Assembly: GCA_002429115.1 (NCBI GenBank)
Contig: DIYS01000254.1
Location: 1 to 37,093, forward strand
DNA length: 37,093 nucleotides
Source of the DNA: Saccharicrinis sp. UBA6048
GTDB taxonomy: Bacteria > Bacteroidota > Bacteroidia > Bacteroidales > Marinilabiliaceae
Reading direction: 5' to 3'
The position numbers and the translations under genes were made by a program. The notes under the pieces were generated by a model. The model was not told where the DNA came from, searched no databases, and was given only the letters and a program-made list of their open reading frames with translations. Positions 16,627 to 25,217 of the stretch are shown piece after piece (within the stretch, counting starts at the first letter, position 1; every line of letters begins with the position of its first letter).

Positions 16627-16664
16627 AATCGGTATCAAACAATCCCTCTCTTTCCACATTTCAT

Positions 16665-17363
16665 CTAGAAATACACCTCTGCATGAATATTATCGGTACT
16701 TACACCTTGCTCCTCAAGAATATCATACACATCATGAATCATATTACAGTTGCCACACAGGTAATAATGGGCATCCATCCCGAATTTATTCTCGCGCAGA
16801 TAATCTGTTACACGTCCATAGTAATCACCTTTACCTTCACGTGAAGCACAAAGCTTATAGCGTCCCTTTTCATAATCATCTGCATCATAAGCCTCACTGG
16901 CATATTTAACGCCATGCAGCAATGTGTAATCAAGGTTATCTTTGCTCAATACAAAACTATGAAACGGCGATATCCCTGTTCCACTGGCAATAAATACATA
17001 CTTCTGACCTTTTGGATGATCCTTATTGATTGTAAAGTATCCAACCGGCTCTTCCACTACCACATAGCCTCCTTTTTGAAGCTTCTTTAAACTAGGTGAC
17101 ACCAGTCCGTTTTCTACTTCTTTCACCAGAATTTCAAGACTCTCATCTTGTTCTGCACTATAGATAGAATACTCCCGCGTATGAATGCCATTTGGTGGAC
17201 CCACGCACACATGCTGTCCTGCTTCAAACTCAAGACCTTTGCGTTCAATCCTTAGTACAAACGTTGAATCTGTTAAATGACGAATATCTAATATTTCGTG
17301 TAAATCTGTTTTAATTTTATTGGCTGCCGGTACTGCTGCATTTCCCATAACTTGTACTGTCAT
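16665..17363 (-). CDS. Small ferredoxin-NAD(P)+ reductase-like flavoprotein
   Basis: A 232-residue FNR-superfamily oxidoreductase. The FAD-binding motif REYSIYS begins at R63. The pyridine-nucleotide-binding motif ASGTGISPF is at 126-134. The carboxy-proximal CGNCNMIHDVYDIL (203-216) is the usual CGxxxMv motif, and the protein ends in HAEVYF with a terminal aromatic stacked on the flavin in this family. There is no [2Fe-2S] or haem domain, so it should act with a separate redox partner. The first ~15 residues before the FAD domain look like a free extension. The gene stands alone; the partner protein is unknown. Confidence 0.85.
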   Translation of the reverse strand: MTVQVMGNAAVPAANKIKTDLHEILDIRHLTDSTFVLRIERKGLEFEAGQHVCVGPPNGIHTREYSIYSAEQDESLEILVKEVENGLVSPSLKKLQKGGYVVVEEPVGYFTINKDHPKGQKYVFIASGTGISPFHSFVLSKDNLDYTLLHGVKYASEAYDADDYEKGRYKLCASREGKGDYYGRVTDYLRENKFGMDAHYYLCGNCNMIHDVYDILEEQGVSTDNIHAEVYF

Positions 17364-17592
17364 TTTAAGTTGTTATTTGCTCCCTTATACTTGAATAACA
17401 TTTCAAGTAGCATTTTGCTCACCAATAAACACACCAAAAGTGCATTTGGTTTAGAAAAAAGTACTTTTTTGTCTTTTTTAAGAAAAACAGCATCAGATAC
17501 ACAGCAGAACAAAACATTTTTAAACGCTATCCTCCTAATTAAAGAAAACACAGTTTTCCTTATTTACCCCTCTGACCGATATACATCGACCA

Positions 17593-17644
17593 TCTCCCCT
17601 AAAAATTCAGGGGAGAAAAAAGCAGCCCCCGAGGCAAGCCTCGG
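17593..17644 (-). terminator. Hairpin pair downstream of dnaE, possible terminator
   Basis: On the minus strand CCGAGGC and GCCTCGG (17629-17644, 2-base loop) form a short stem, followed 8 bases later by a T-run. A second perfect 8-bp inverted repeat, tctcccct/aggggaga (17593-17616), lies just beyond. The GC-rich stem followed by T is terminator-like for the dnaE transcript. The rest of the 17364-17628 gap is AT-rich and shows no gene; short ORFs there look like chance. Confidence 0.5.
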
Positions 17645-17660
17645 CGAATTCTATTGACTA

Positions 17661-17718
17661 AACAGTTCAACATCCCAACTCTTCAATCATCCATCATAAA
17701 TCGCCCATCATAAATCCT
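17661..17718. repeat. Degenerate 8-bp then 7-bp array at the 3-prime end of dnaE (array E)
   Basis: Positions 17661-17684 read as three 8-base words (aacagttc, aacatccc, aactcttc). Positions 17684-17718 read as five 7-base words (caatcat, ccatcat, aaatcgc, ccatcat, aaatcct). They are the reverse complement of the array B style. The array ends within a base or two of the dnaE stop codon. Confidence 0.65.
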
Positions 17719-20688
17719 TCACCCTGTCATCTTCCGCAAACGTGTATTTTCTTCCAAGGAGCGATTATGCAATCGGTACATCTGACTTACCTCCACACAA
17801 ATAAAACCATATTCCTCCACCACTTTTCCCTTGATCAGGTAGCAACCAGGGCCGCGAAAAGGATAGCGCTTAAAAGAATCGGCGAAATGGACGGTATCGA
17901 GCCAATACCCATCCAAATCCAGAAACGTACCAAAGGACATCGACTCACCGGAGCTTGTCCGGGTTGGCTTGCGAGTAATTAGATACCCCACTATAGCAAT
18001 GGTTTTATTGATTTGTTTTGACAAATCGGCCGATTTAAGTAAGGATGGCACCTGCTTCTCAAGCAAGTCAAATGGCGAACTTAGAGGAAAACCTAATAAC
18101 TCCAGTTCATCAAAGGCATTTTCCAGTTCATGTTCCCATAGTTCCGGCAGTTCAAACTCTTGCACCTTTGTCTGAAACAGGGTGGGTTCCGGTTTCGTCA
18201 CTTTATTGTGTCCCAACAGGTGATGGGCATCCCACAAGAGCTCTTTTTTATCTTTTCCCGTAAAACGAAATGCGCCGATACGAATCAATATGATGAGCTG
18301 TTCGAGCGATATGGGCACACGCATCACAAAATCGGCCAGACTGGTAAATTCACCACACAAACCACGTTCGTTCAATAACATTTCAATCGATTTTTTTTCG
18401 AGCCCATACAACATGAATAAGCCTAAAAAAAGATGCTTGCCCCGAATCACACAAGGCCAATCGCTCCTGTTGACACAAGGTGACTCTACTATAGCACCGT
18501 GCATGCGTGCCTCATGCAGATACAACTCTGCCCGATAATAACCGCCGCCGTTATTGAGTGTCGCCACCATGTACTCGCGCGGATAATAGGCCTTTAAGTA
18601 TAAAGCCTGATAACTTTCGACCGCATAGCTGGCCGAATGCCCTTTGGCGAAAGCATAATTGGCAAAACTTTCTATCTGCCGCCAGATATCCGATATGGTT
18701 TGTTCTGCATAGCCCTTGGTTTTACAGTTACTAAAGAACTTCTCCCTTACCTTCCAGAATTCGTTGCGCTGACGAAATTTCCATGACATACCACGTCGTA
18801 AAACATCCGACTCATCCAGTGACAAGCCTGCAAAATAGTGTGCTACCTTAATAACATCTTCCTGGTAGACCATCACACCATAGGTCTCCTCCAGAATATT
18901 GTAAAGCTCAGGCAAATCTTTTCGTGCCTGCTCTCGTCGTGCTTCATTCTGAAATCGAAGGATGTACTCACGCATCATACCACTTTTGGCCACACCCGGC
19001 CGAATAATGGAGCTGGCCGCCACCAGTCGTAAATAATCATCGGCCTTCAGCTTAGTCAGCAACATACGCATGGCCGGCGATTCCACATAGAAACAACCTA
19101 TGGCCATCCCCACTTTCAACTGCTCCTTAATACGGTTATCGCGCTTAAACTTGTCGATATCATCAATATCAATTTCTACGCCTGCATTCTCCCGAATGAT
19201 ATCCAGCGAATCTTTGATTTTGCTCAACCCCCGCTGGCTCAGGATATCGAACTTGTGCAGACCTACATCCTCGGCAATATACATATCAAACTGCGTGGAC
19301 GGAAAGCCCTTGGGCAGCAGTTCGGTTGATGAGTAAGTACTAATGGGCTCTTCTGAAATGATAATACCACTGGAATGAATACTGCAATGGCTCGGAAAAC
19401 CATCGATAAACCGGCTGTACTTAATCACCCATTGTCCGTATTGATTGACACTTTCATTTGATGGATTTTTCTGTAAGGCGACAATCTCATCATCGGGCAA
19501 ACCGAAGACTTTACCAATCTCACGAATGGCCGACTTGTACTTAAATGTTACATAGTTACCCAGCAAAGCCACATGGTCATAGCCATAGGTCTCAAAAATA
19601 TAGCGAGTCACATCATCTCGGTCGGTCCAGGAGAAATCAATATCAAAGTCAGGCGGGGACTTACGAAACGGGTTGATAAAGCGCTCAAAGTACAGATCCA
19701 GATCGATGGGGTCAACATTCGTGATTCGTAATAAATAAGCCACCAGACTATTAGCTCCACTCCCCCTGCCAATGTAATAATATCCCTGCTTGCGGGCATA
19801 ATCAACAATATCCAGAGTTACTAAAAAATACGCACAAAAGCCCAAATCACGAATCACTTCCAGCTCTTTATTCATCCGCCCTATCACTTCTTCCTCCCTA
19901 TGCGGAAAACGATACGCCAAACCTTCCTCACAACGACTCTTCAGCAGCTTAAAATCCTCAACTTTTGACCGGGTAAACAACTGCTTATTCTTATTGGTGC
20001 CAAAACTAAAATCAACACTGCACGAAGCCAGTAACCGTTCTGTATTCGCCACAATTTGTGGGTATTCTGCGTATAAACTTACCAGCTCATCTTTTGGTAA
20101 TATCATATCTGTTTCATCTGCCTGCTCACTTGCCGGCAGCTTACTTAGCAAGGTGTTATTATCAATAGCCCGCAGCAGGCGATGAGCATTATAATCGTGC
20201 TTATTTCTGAATGTGCAGGTATGCCTGATGACTAACTTATCCTGATAGTTTTTCCAATACGAAAAAGGCAGCTGTTTAAGTTCCCCGGGCGAAATGCCAA
20301 TAAACTCATTATCACGTAGCTCATATTCCTCTCCTGCATAAGTAAACGGATAAATGACATATGCATTTGTAAACCTGGGTGCCTGCCTGTCAAAAGCCAC
20401 CTTTTCATGCAGATGTGGCGTCAGGTATTCGTTGATCTCACGAAAACCGGCCTTGTTTTTAGCAAGAGCTACAAATTGCTGCTCTACCCCATTGCGAAAA
20501 TCAACACCGACCACCGGTTTAATAGTATTTTGCTGTGCCAAACGTACAAAATCAATGCTGGCTGCCGTGTTATTAATATCCGTCAGAGCAAAGCTTGTAT
20601 AGCCATGATAAGCGAGTACTTTTATCAGGTCTTCAGTGGATATAGTTCCGTATTTAAAGCTGTAATATGAATGACAATTGGTTAACAT
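17719..20688 (-). CDS. Error-prone DNA polymerase III alpha subunit (DnaE2-like)
   Basis: A 989-residue C-family polymerase, shorter than the replicative DnaE (about 1160). The N-terminal PHP domain starts with NCHSYYSFKYG, but a histidine of the usual TDHxN loop is replaced (LTDINNT), so its nuclease site is likely dead. The polymerase palm has PPDFDIDFSW with D349/D351, and D481 in LHKFDILSQRGL (FDxLxL) as the third aspartate. Residues about 890-980 form an OB-fold domain (IAIVGYLITRKPTR). No C-terminal tau-binding tail is seen. It lies downstream of dinB and beside an S24 regulator, as in ImuB-DnaE2 mutasomes, so it is probably an SOS-type translesion polymerase rather than the replicase. 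Confidence 0.9.
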   Translation of the reverse strand: MLTNCHSYYSFKYGTISTEDLIKVLAYHGYTSFALTDINNTAASIDFVRLAQQNTIKPVVGVDFRNGVEQQFVALAKNKAGFREINEYLTPHLHEKVAFDRQAPRFTNAYVIYPFTYAGEEYELRDNEFIGISPGELKQLPFSYWKNYQDKLVIRHTCTFRNKHDYNAHRLLRAIDNNTLLSKLPASEQADETDMILPKDELVSLYAEYPQIVANTERLLASCSVDFSFGTNKNKQLFTRSKVEDFKLLKSRCEEGLAYRFPHREEEVIGRMNKELEVIRDLGFCAYFLVTLDIVDYARKQGYYYIGRGSGANSLVAYLLRITNVDPIDLDLYFERFINPFRKSPPDFDIDFSWTDRDDVTRYIFETYGYDHVALLGNYVTFKYKSAIREIGKVFGLPDDEIVALQKNPSNESVNQYGQWVIKYSRFIDGFPSHCSIHSSGIIISEEPISTYSSTELLPKGFPSTQFDMYIAEDVGLHKFDILSQRGLSKIKDSLDIIRENAGVEIDIDDIDKFKRDNRIKEQLKVGMAIGCFYVESPAMRMLLTKLKADDYLRLVAASSIIRPGVAKSGMMREYILRFQNEARREQARKDLPELYNILEETYGVMVYQEDVIKVAHYFAGLSLDESDVLRRGMSWKFRQRNEFWKVREKFFSNCKTKGYAEQTISDIWRQIESFANYAFAKGHSASYAVESYQALYLKAYYPREYMVATLNNGGGYYRAELYLHEARMHGAIVESPCVNRSDWPCVIRGKHLFLGLFMLYGLEKKSIEMLLNERGLCGEFTSLADFVMRVPISLEQLIILIRIGAFRFTGKDKKELLWDAHHLLGHNKVTKPEPTLFQTKVQEFELPELWEHELENAFDELELLGFPLSSPFDLLEKQVPSLLKSADLSKQINKTIAIVGYLITRKPTRTSSGESMSFGTFLDLDGYWLDTVHFADSFKRYPFRGPGCYLIKGKVVEEYGFICVEVSQMYRLHNRSLEENTRLRKMTG

Positions 20689-20694
20689 GCTTTT

Positions 20695-20771
20695 GATGTT
20701 TGATTTATGGTGGATGAATTATGATGTTGTTTCATATAGTATCAAGTAGTGAGATATGAGTATCAAGACTG
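20695..20771. repeat. Degenerate 7-bp array between dinB and dnaE (array F)
   Basis: Eleven words of exactly 7 bases: gatgttt, gatttat, ggtggat, gaattat, gatgttg, tttcata, tagtatc, aagtagt, gagatat, gagtatc, aagactg. The length (77 bases) equals the 7-bp part of array B, which uses similar words. It fills most of the 128-base gap between dinB and dnaE. Confidence 0.65.
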
Positions 20772-20816
20772 ATTGGCATGATGTCAAATAAAAATATATG
20801 CCCCAAAATCTCGACA

Positions 20817-22076
20817 CTAAACCCTCAAACCCGGAACTTCCAATTTTGGTCGCATCTCAGCCTTTGGTGTTGGAGCGATGATTTCACCATCCATCTGCCC
20901 GTTAAAAGGGTTCATTTGCTTCACATGCCGGGCTCGCATACCCCGGGCCCGCTTCACGGCATCTTCACCGTAACGTCCTCGCAGATGATCCATAGCCTGA
21001 TAAAGTTTGATCATCTTAAATGAGTCTTCAAAGAGTTTAATCTGATAACTCCCGCCAATCAGGTTACTGAAGCGAACGCCGATCAGACGCACCAATACCC
21101 GGCGGTCGTACACTTTTTCAAATAGCTCTTGTACCGTTTCAATCAGTGTATGGTCGAGTGAGGTGTAAGCAATACGCTTCTGTTTCGTATGGGTTTGAAA
21201 ATCGGAATAGCGCACTTTTACCGACACACAAGAGGTCAGCTTATTACTGCTCCGTAACTGATATGCAAGGCTCTCAGCCATCCCCAGTAAAATACTCTTC
21301 AGATTGTACACATCCGTTGTATCCTTCTCAAAAGTACGCTCCGTAGATATCGACTTGCGCTCACTCCAGGCTACAACTGGTGTATTATCAATGCCCTGTG
21401 CTTTCTTCCAGATGGCAATGCCATTTTTACCCAACACCCGCTCCAGCAATTCCATTGGCATATCCTGCACGGTACGCACCTTTTCGATGCCCATACGCCG
21501 TAGCAGATGATACGTTTTATTGCCAACCATCGGAATTTTCTTAATCGATAGGGGTGCCAGAAAGGATTTTTCGTAACCAGTTTCAATCTGAATATGATTG
21601 TTAGGCTTAGCTTCGCCCGTCCCCACCTTGGCAACCGTTTTACTGGTCGACAAACCAAAGGATATGGGCAGGCTGGTTTCATCAATAATTTCATCACGCA
21701 GCTCTTTGGCCCACAAGTAAGTGGTTTGGATATATCGATCCATACCGGTCACATCAACATAAAATTCGTCGATGGAGGATTTTTCAAACAAAGGCGAACG
21801 TGCACGGATAATCTCTGTGATTATATTAGAATACTTACTATATGCCTGGCTGTTGCCCCTGATCACTTTGGCATGCGGACAAAGCTGTCGTGCCATACGC
21901 ATAGGCATGGCCGAATGAACACCATACACCCTGGCTTCGTAACTACATGCTGCCACCACTCCCCGATCCGATGTACCACCTATCAGCACCGGAATACCTA
22001 TCAAACGGCTATCCATCAAGCGCTCACACGACACAAAAAACGTGTCTAAATCCAGATGTAAGATTGATTTGTTCAT
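20817..22076 (-). CDS. dinB: DNA polymerase IV (Y-family, DinB type)
   Basis: Translesion polymerase of the DinB subfamily, 419 residues. Catalytic acids are D9 (HLDLDTFFVSCERL) and D103/E104 (SSIDEFYVD). Other marks are the CSYEARVYGV stretch (45-52), the thumb helix-hairpin-helix IPMVGNKTYHLLRRMGI (181-197), and a little-finger domain followed by a QxxLF-type beta-clamp motif, QIKLF at 345-349. About 70 residues follow that motif, longer than E. coli DinB. The dyad TGACTA-N5-TAGTCA lies 26-42 bases upstream and is a candidate operator for the adjacent S24 regulator. Downstream, after 128 bases, is the dnaE2-like gene, so they may share a transcript. Confidence 0.95.
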   Translation of the reverse strand: MNKSILHLDLDTFFVSCERLMDSRLIGIPVLIGGTSDRGVVAACSYEARVYGVHSAMPMRMARQLCPHAKVIRGNSQAYSKYSNIITEIIRARSPLFEKSSIDEFYVDVTGMDRYIQTTYLWAKELRDEIIDETSLPISFGLSTSKTVAKVGTGEAKPNNHIQIETGYEKSFLAPLSIKKIPMVGNKTYHLLRRMGIEKVRTVQDMPMELLERVLGKNGIAIWKKAQGIDNTPVVAWSERKSISTERTFEKDTTDVYNLKSILLGMAESLAYQLRSSNKLTSCVSVKVRYSDFQTHTKQKRIAYTSLDHTLIETVQELFEKVYDRRVLVRLIGVRFSNLIGGSYQIKLFEDSFKMIKLYQAMDHLRGRYGEDAVKRARGMRARHVKQMNPFNGQMDGEIIAPTPKAEMRPKLEVPGLRV

Positions 22077-22101
22077 TTTGTCGATTATTTCGTCATTTTT
22101 C

Positions 22102-22118
22102 TGACTATAATTTAGTCA
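22102..22118. promoter_or_regulatory. Candidate operator, perfect dyad upstream of dinB
   Basis: The 17-base sequence TGACTATAATTTAGTCA (plus strand) consists of perfect 6-bp arms TGACTA/TAGTCA with a 5-base spacer. It sits 26 bases from the dinB start codon, where a TTC-N20-TAAATTAT promoter-like pair could be overlapped by the dyad on the minus strand. It is in the dinB-to-regulator gap, so it may be bound by the S24 repressor. No second full copy was found by eye in the window. Confidence 0.45.
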
Positions 22119-22258
22119 TTTTTATTACCTTTATGAAATAATAGAGCAAGAAGTTTTAATGAGAAAAGGGGAAATGACTGATGGAGAATGAGAAAAAAAC
22201 AAGCTGTTTTTAAAGTGTTTCAATTTCATATTAAAAACGATGAGTTGTAGAAAAAAAC

Positions 22259-22317
22259 ACCACGAAGACACAAAGAACATTAAGTTTCTTCTTTGTTGAG
22301 CTTGGTGCCTTCGTGGT
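22259..22317. repeat. Palindromic repeat, accacgaag/cttcgtggt family
   Basis: accacgaag (22259-22267) and cttcgtggt (22309-22317) are perfect inverted 9-bp arms with an intervening region that is also partly self-complementary (aaagaa/ttcttt). It lies between dinB and the S24 gene. A related copy is at 26756-26813. Confidence 0.6.
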
Positions 22318-22384
22318 AATATTTCCAAATTGATTTTTAATACAGCCCCCTTCAGCAGACAGCTTCCACCTAAAACAACAACAT

Positions 22385-23101
22385 ATGCACTTCGCAGACA
22401 ATATCAAATTTTTACGCAAACGCAAAAAGCTATCGCAAAGCGACCTTGCTGCCAGCCTTGAGCTCACACGCACCACACTGGCTGGTTATGAAAAAAGTGT
22501 TCAGCCTCCCTTTAAAACACTGATTAAGTTTGCCGAATATTTCAAGGTCTCCATCGATGCCTTAATCCGCTACAAGTTAGAGGCATTATCAGAGTTTCAG
22601 CTATCGCAAATAGAAAGTGGCTTTGACATTGATGTGACCGGACAAAAACTGCGACTGCTCGCCATTTCGGTTGATCAGGAGGGCAATGAGAATATTGAGA
22701 TGGTACCTGTAAAAGCCCAGGCCGGTTACACCTTAGGTTTTGGCGATACAGAGTTTATTGCCTCACTCCCCAGGTTTTCACTCCCTTTTCTGCCACAAGA
22801 TAAAACCTATCGGACTTTTCAGATAGATGGTGATTCGATGCTTCCAATACCTGAAGGCACATGGGTCACTGCATCCTATATTCAAAACTGGCAAACGATT
22901 AAAGATGGCACACCTTGCATTGTTGTCACACGTAATGATGGCATCGTCTTCAAATTGGTTTACAACCAGCTTAAGCAGAATGACACCCTTTTACTGGTAT
23001 CTTCCAATCGCCTTTATAAACCGTATGAGTTACATATTGAGGAGGTAAGTGAGGTATGGAAATTTGAGACTTATAATGGTTTTGAAATAGAAGGGATTTA
23101 G
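22385..23101 (+). CDS. XRE-family HTH regulator with LexA-like S24 peptidase domain
   Basis: A 238-residue transcription regulator. Residues 4-62 form an XRE/HTH_3 domain (NIKFLRKRKKLSQSDLA...LTRTTLAGYEKS). The C-terminal S24 domain has S151 in GDSMLP and K190 in GIVFKLV, the Ser/Lys autoproteolysis dyad of LexA/UmuD. The A113-G114 bond in VKAQAGYTLG is the expected cleavage site. By family logic it should bind upstream DNA and be inactivated by self-cleavage when RecA filaments form. It is transcribed away from dinB-dnaE, which points to control of that pair; the target and operator are inferred. The HTH is of XRE type, not the winged helix of classical LexA. Confidence 0.9.
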   Translation: MHFADNIKFLRKRKKLSQSDLAASLELTRTTLAGYEKSVQPPFKTLIKFAEYFKVSIDALIRYKLEALSEFQLSQIESGFDIDVTGQKLRLLAISVDQEGNENIEMVPVKAQAGYTLGFGDTEFIASLPRFSLPFLPQDKTYRTFQIDGDSMLPIPEGTWVTASYIQNWQTIKDGTPCIVVTRNDGIVFKLVYNQLKQNDTLLLVSSNRLYKPYELHIEEVSEVWKFETYNGFEIEGI

Positions 23102-23180
23102 CAGCTAAGGCTTAGATACTCTCGTTAAAAACGATCACTTCATATTTTTGTGGATAAATCACTTGATCTATTGAATATTC

Positions 23181-23258
23181 GTTCCCTATTGCCTTCGGCG
23201 AGTTACTTTTTGCTCAAGGTCAAAAACTAACGAAAAACCCCCAGCCTGAAATTCATTA
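23181..23258. repeat. Dispersed repeat element with hairpin
   Basis: gttccctattgccttcggcgagttac is followed by gttactttttg and caaaaactaac (23202-23212/23221-23231), an inverted pair with one mismatch. The TTCC-CTATYGCC start recurs at 24848 and in inverted form near 2731. The surrounding 23102-23545 gap (444 bases) has no recognisable gene. Confidence 0.5.
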
Positions 23259-23545
23259 GCAAGTTATTCTAAGTATTTATCATTTCTCCCGCCAATCAGA
23301 ATTGACCGACCAGTTGAGCATTATTGACATTCACTGTAGTCAAAAGCGATTGGCTTGAACAACATCAAATTATAACATTCGTTCAAATGATAACTACAAG
23401 AATCAACTAAGCCAATGTAATTAGGGCTCATCCCCAACAATCACCTAACCTAGGTTATAAAAAAAGAAAGATCAAAAGAACGAGAGAATAAAGCTCATTT
23501 CAATATAAACTTTAACTATATCTCTTATCTCAAATAATACTGAGC

Positions 23546-24724
23546 TTATGCCTCCTGTCCTTTCTCAACTGAACGCAGAAACAAGAAGATACTGGAACCG
23601 GTCAGTACCATAAAGATGATACCAATAATGATAAAAGCCTGGCTCAGTGTCAGACGGTCGGTCATATAGCCAAACAGAGGTGCCAGTATTGAAAAGTTCG
23701 CACGAATAATAAGGCTTCGTAGTGATAATACCGTCGCACGAATATCAGAAGAGGTGATACGGTTGATATAGTCTTTTAATACCGGCGTTGCTATACCGCG
23801 CGAGAAATAGAACAGTACCATCACCGGCAGCACATAAATCGAATGAATAAATCCAGCCGCTATAAAGGCACCGGCAATAACAAGCGTGGTACTCCAAACC
23901 GTAGATTTTGGCCGCAGTTTCTGCTCAATCTTATAAGCAAACAGGGTCGTCATGCCCACCACCAGGTTCAGCACTGTACTGGTTGAACCAATATGTATTT
24001 CGCGAAAACCAATTTCCTTCAGGTACAAGGGGTATACCCAGGCCATGGTCAATGTGGCAGAACCAATAATGGATGAGTAAATGATATTGTACCGCAGGCT
24101 TTTATTGGTAATCATAGCATATTTAACCACATTCATAATATCCTTCCAGGTGGCTTTTTGTGTGCGGGTGTACAGTTGAGGCTCCACCAACATAAAGGCT
24201 GCCGGAATCGCGATAAAGGCAATACCTGTTTGGAAAAAGAAAGGTGTGCGTAAACTGATCTCTGCCAATGCACCTCCGGCAAAACCAGCCAATGCTTCAC
24301 TAAAATTACCAACTGAGAAGTTACGTCCTTCGTATTTGATGTAATCTTTTTCACGCCCGTCGGCCTTGAGGCTATCATATAACAAAGCTGAGTCGGCCCC
24401 ACTGATAAAGCTCTGTCCTACGCCCAGTATCAGTTCTGCTGCCAAAAAAGCATAGAAACCAGAAGTGAAGGAGTAAATAGCAAACCCTAAAGTCCCCAAT
24501 ATGCTACCGATAATAAGCGTTCGCTTTCGTCCAAGAACATCCGCTGCGTAGCCCGACGGAATCTCAAAAATAACAATGGCAATACTATAAATGGCTTTTA
24601 GCTGAAATGATTCCTCTACCGTAAAGCCCAGATCCTGAAAAAACAACATCAGGATAGGCATGGTGAGCATAAACCACTTGGCGATTTTAATCAGATAAAG
24701 CTTTGTTATATTGCCTGCGTACAT
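23546..24724 (-). CDS. MFS transporter
   Basis: A 392-residue major facilitator with about twelve hydrophobic helices. The loop GYAADVLGRKRTLIIGS (about residues 59-75) is the GxxxDRxGRR-like cytoplasmic loop 2-3 signature, and LILGVGQSFISGADSALLYDSL (about 98-119) is the helix 4 region. A second half of six helices follows (YSSIIGSATLTMAW...). The family transports small solutes by ion coupling or efflux, but the substrate is not deducible. The ATG start is supported by the hydrophobic helix at about residues 12-30. Upstream and downstream are repeat-rich gaps, so it is probably monocistronic. Confidence 0.85.
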   Translation of the reverse strand: MYAGNITKLYLIKIAKWFMLTMPILMLFFQDLGFTVEESFQLKAIYSIAIVIFEIPSGYAADVLGRKRTLIIGSILGTLGFAIYSFTSGFYAFLAAELILGVGQSFISGADSALLYDSLKADGREKDYIKYEGRNFSVGNFSEALAGFAGGALAEISLRTPFFFQTGIAFIAIPAAFMLVEPQLYTRTQKATWKDIMNVVKYAMITNKSLRYNIIYSSIIGSATLTMAWVYPLYLKEIGFREIHIGSTSTVLNLVVGMTTLFAYKIEQKLRPKSTVWSTTLVIAGAFIAAGFIHSIYVLPVMVLFYFSRGIATPVLKDYINRITSSDIRATVLSLRSLIIRANFSILAPLFGYMTDRLTLSQAFIIIGIIFMVLTGSSIFLFLRSVEKGQEA

Positions 24725-24834
24725 CGTTCGATCTTATTTGGGCTGCGAAAATAAAGAATTATTGGGGTTTTATTTATTACTAATCTCAGTTTTCAATGAT
24801 TAAGTGAAAGTAGAGGTTTGTAAAAATTAAGTTG

Positions 24835-24900
24835 GAATTATGAGAGTTTCCTATCGCCTGCGGCACTTCCCTCCTGCATAATGCTGGACAAGCTAAGTGA
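24835..24900. repeat. Copy of the TTCCTATCGCC dispersed repeat
   Basis: TTCCTATCGCC at 24848-24858 followed by tgcggcacttccctcctgcat is a short relative of the 23181 element. The rest of the 24725-25217 gap is discussed with the AT-rich repeat. Confidence 0.35.
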
Positions 24901-24989
24901 AGATGGATGAACAGTCTTAGATCATCTAATATACTGTCACTTTTTATAGTTCTCTATCATCTGTTTTTAATATGATTTTACCTTTTAAT

Positions 24990-25117
24990 TAAATACATAT
25001 ATCTATCGTATATTATTATTACTCTATCTATTATTTACATATACGTTTATTTCTATTTCATTTATCTATCGTACATTTGTATTACTTCATATTTGCCTTA
25101 GATATTTACATTATCTA
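24990..25117. repeat. AT-rich direct repeat pair, unit about 62 bp
   Basis: The words tatctatcgta and an attact motif occur at about 25000-25023 and again at about 25062-25085, 62 bases apart. Both copies are followed by similar AT-rich text. The plus strand from 24960 to 25140 is almost free of G. No ORF is plausible here. Confidence 0.4.
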
Positions 25118-25217
25118 ATTAGACAGTTACTCATTAGTAATAGTATTTAGTCATTTTAAATATTATTAATAGTTATAATTACACGACTACCCATGGAATA
25201 GTAGATATTTCCTATTT

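Noticed and set aside
17352..17657. A 101-residue plus-strand ORF and a 63-residue minus-strand ORF in the gap between the flavin reductase and dnaE
   Set aside because: Both overlap each other and the reductase start or repeat DNA, with composition typical of AT-rich noncoding sequence.
25146..25158. A tttagtcatttt word resembling half of the dinB dyad
   Set aside because: Only one half is present and it lies in AT-rich intergenic DNA about 1.3 kb from the nearest gene start.
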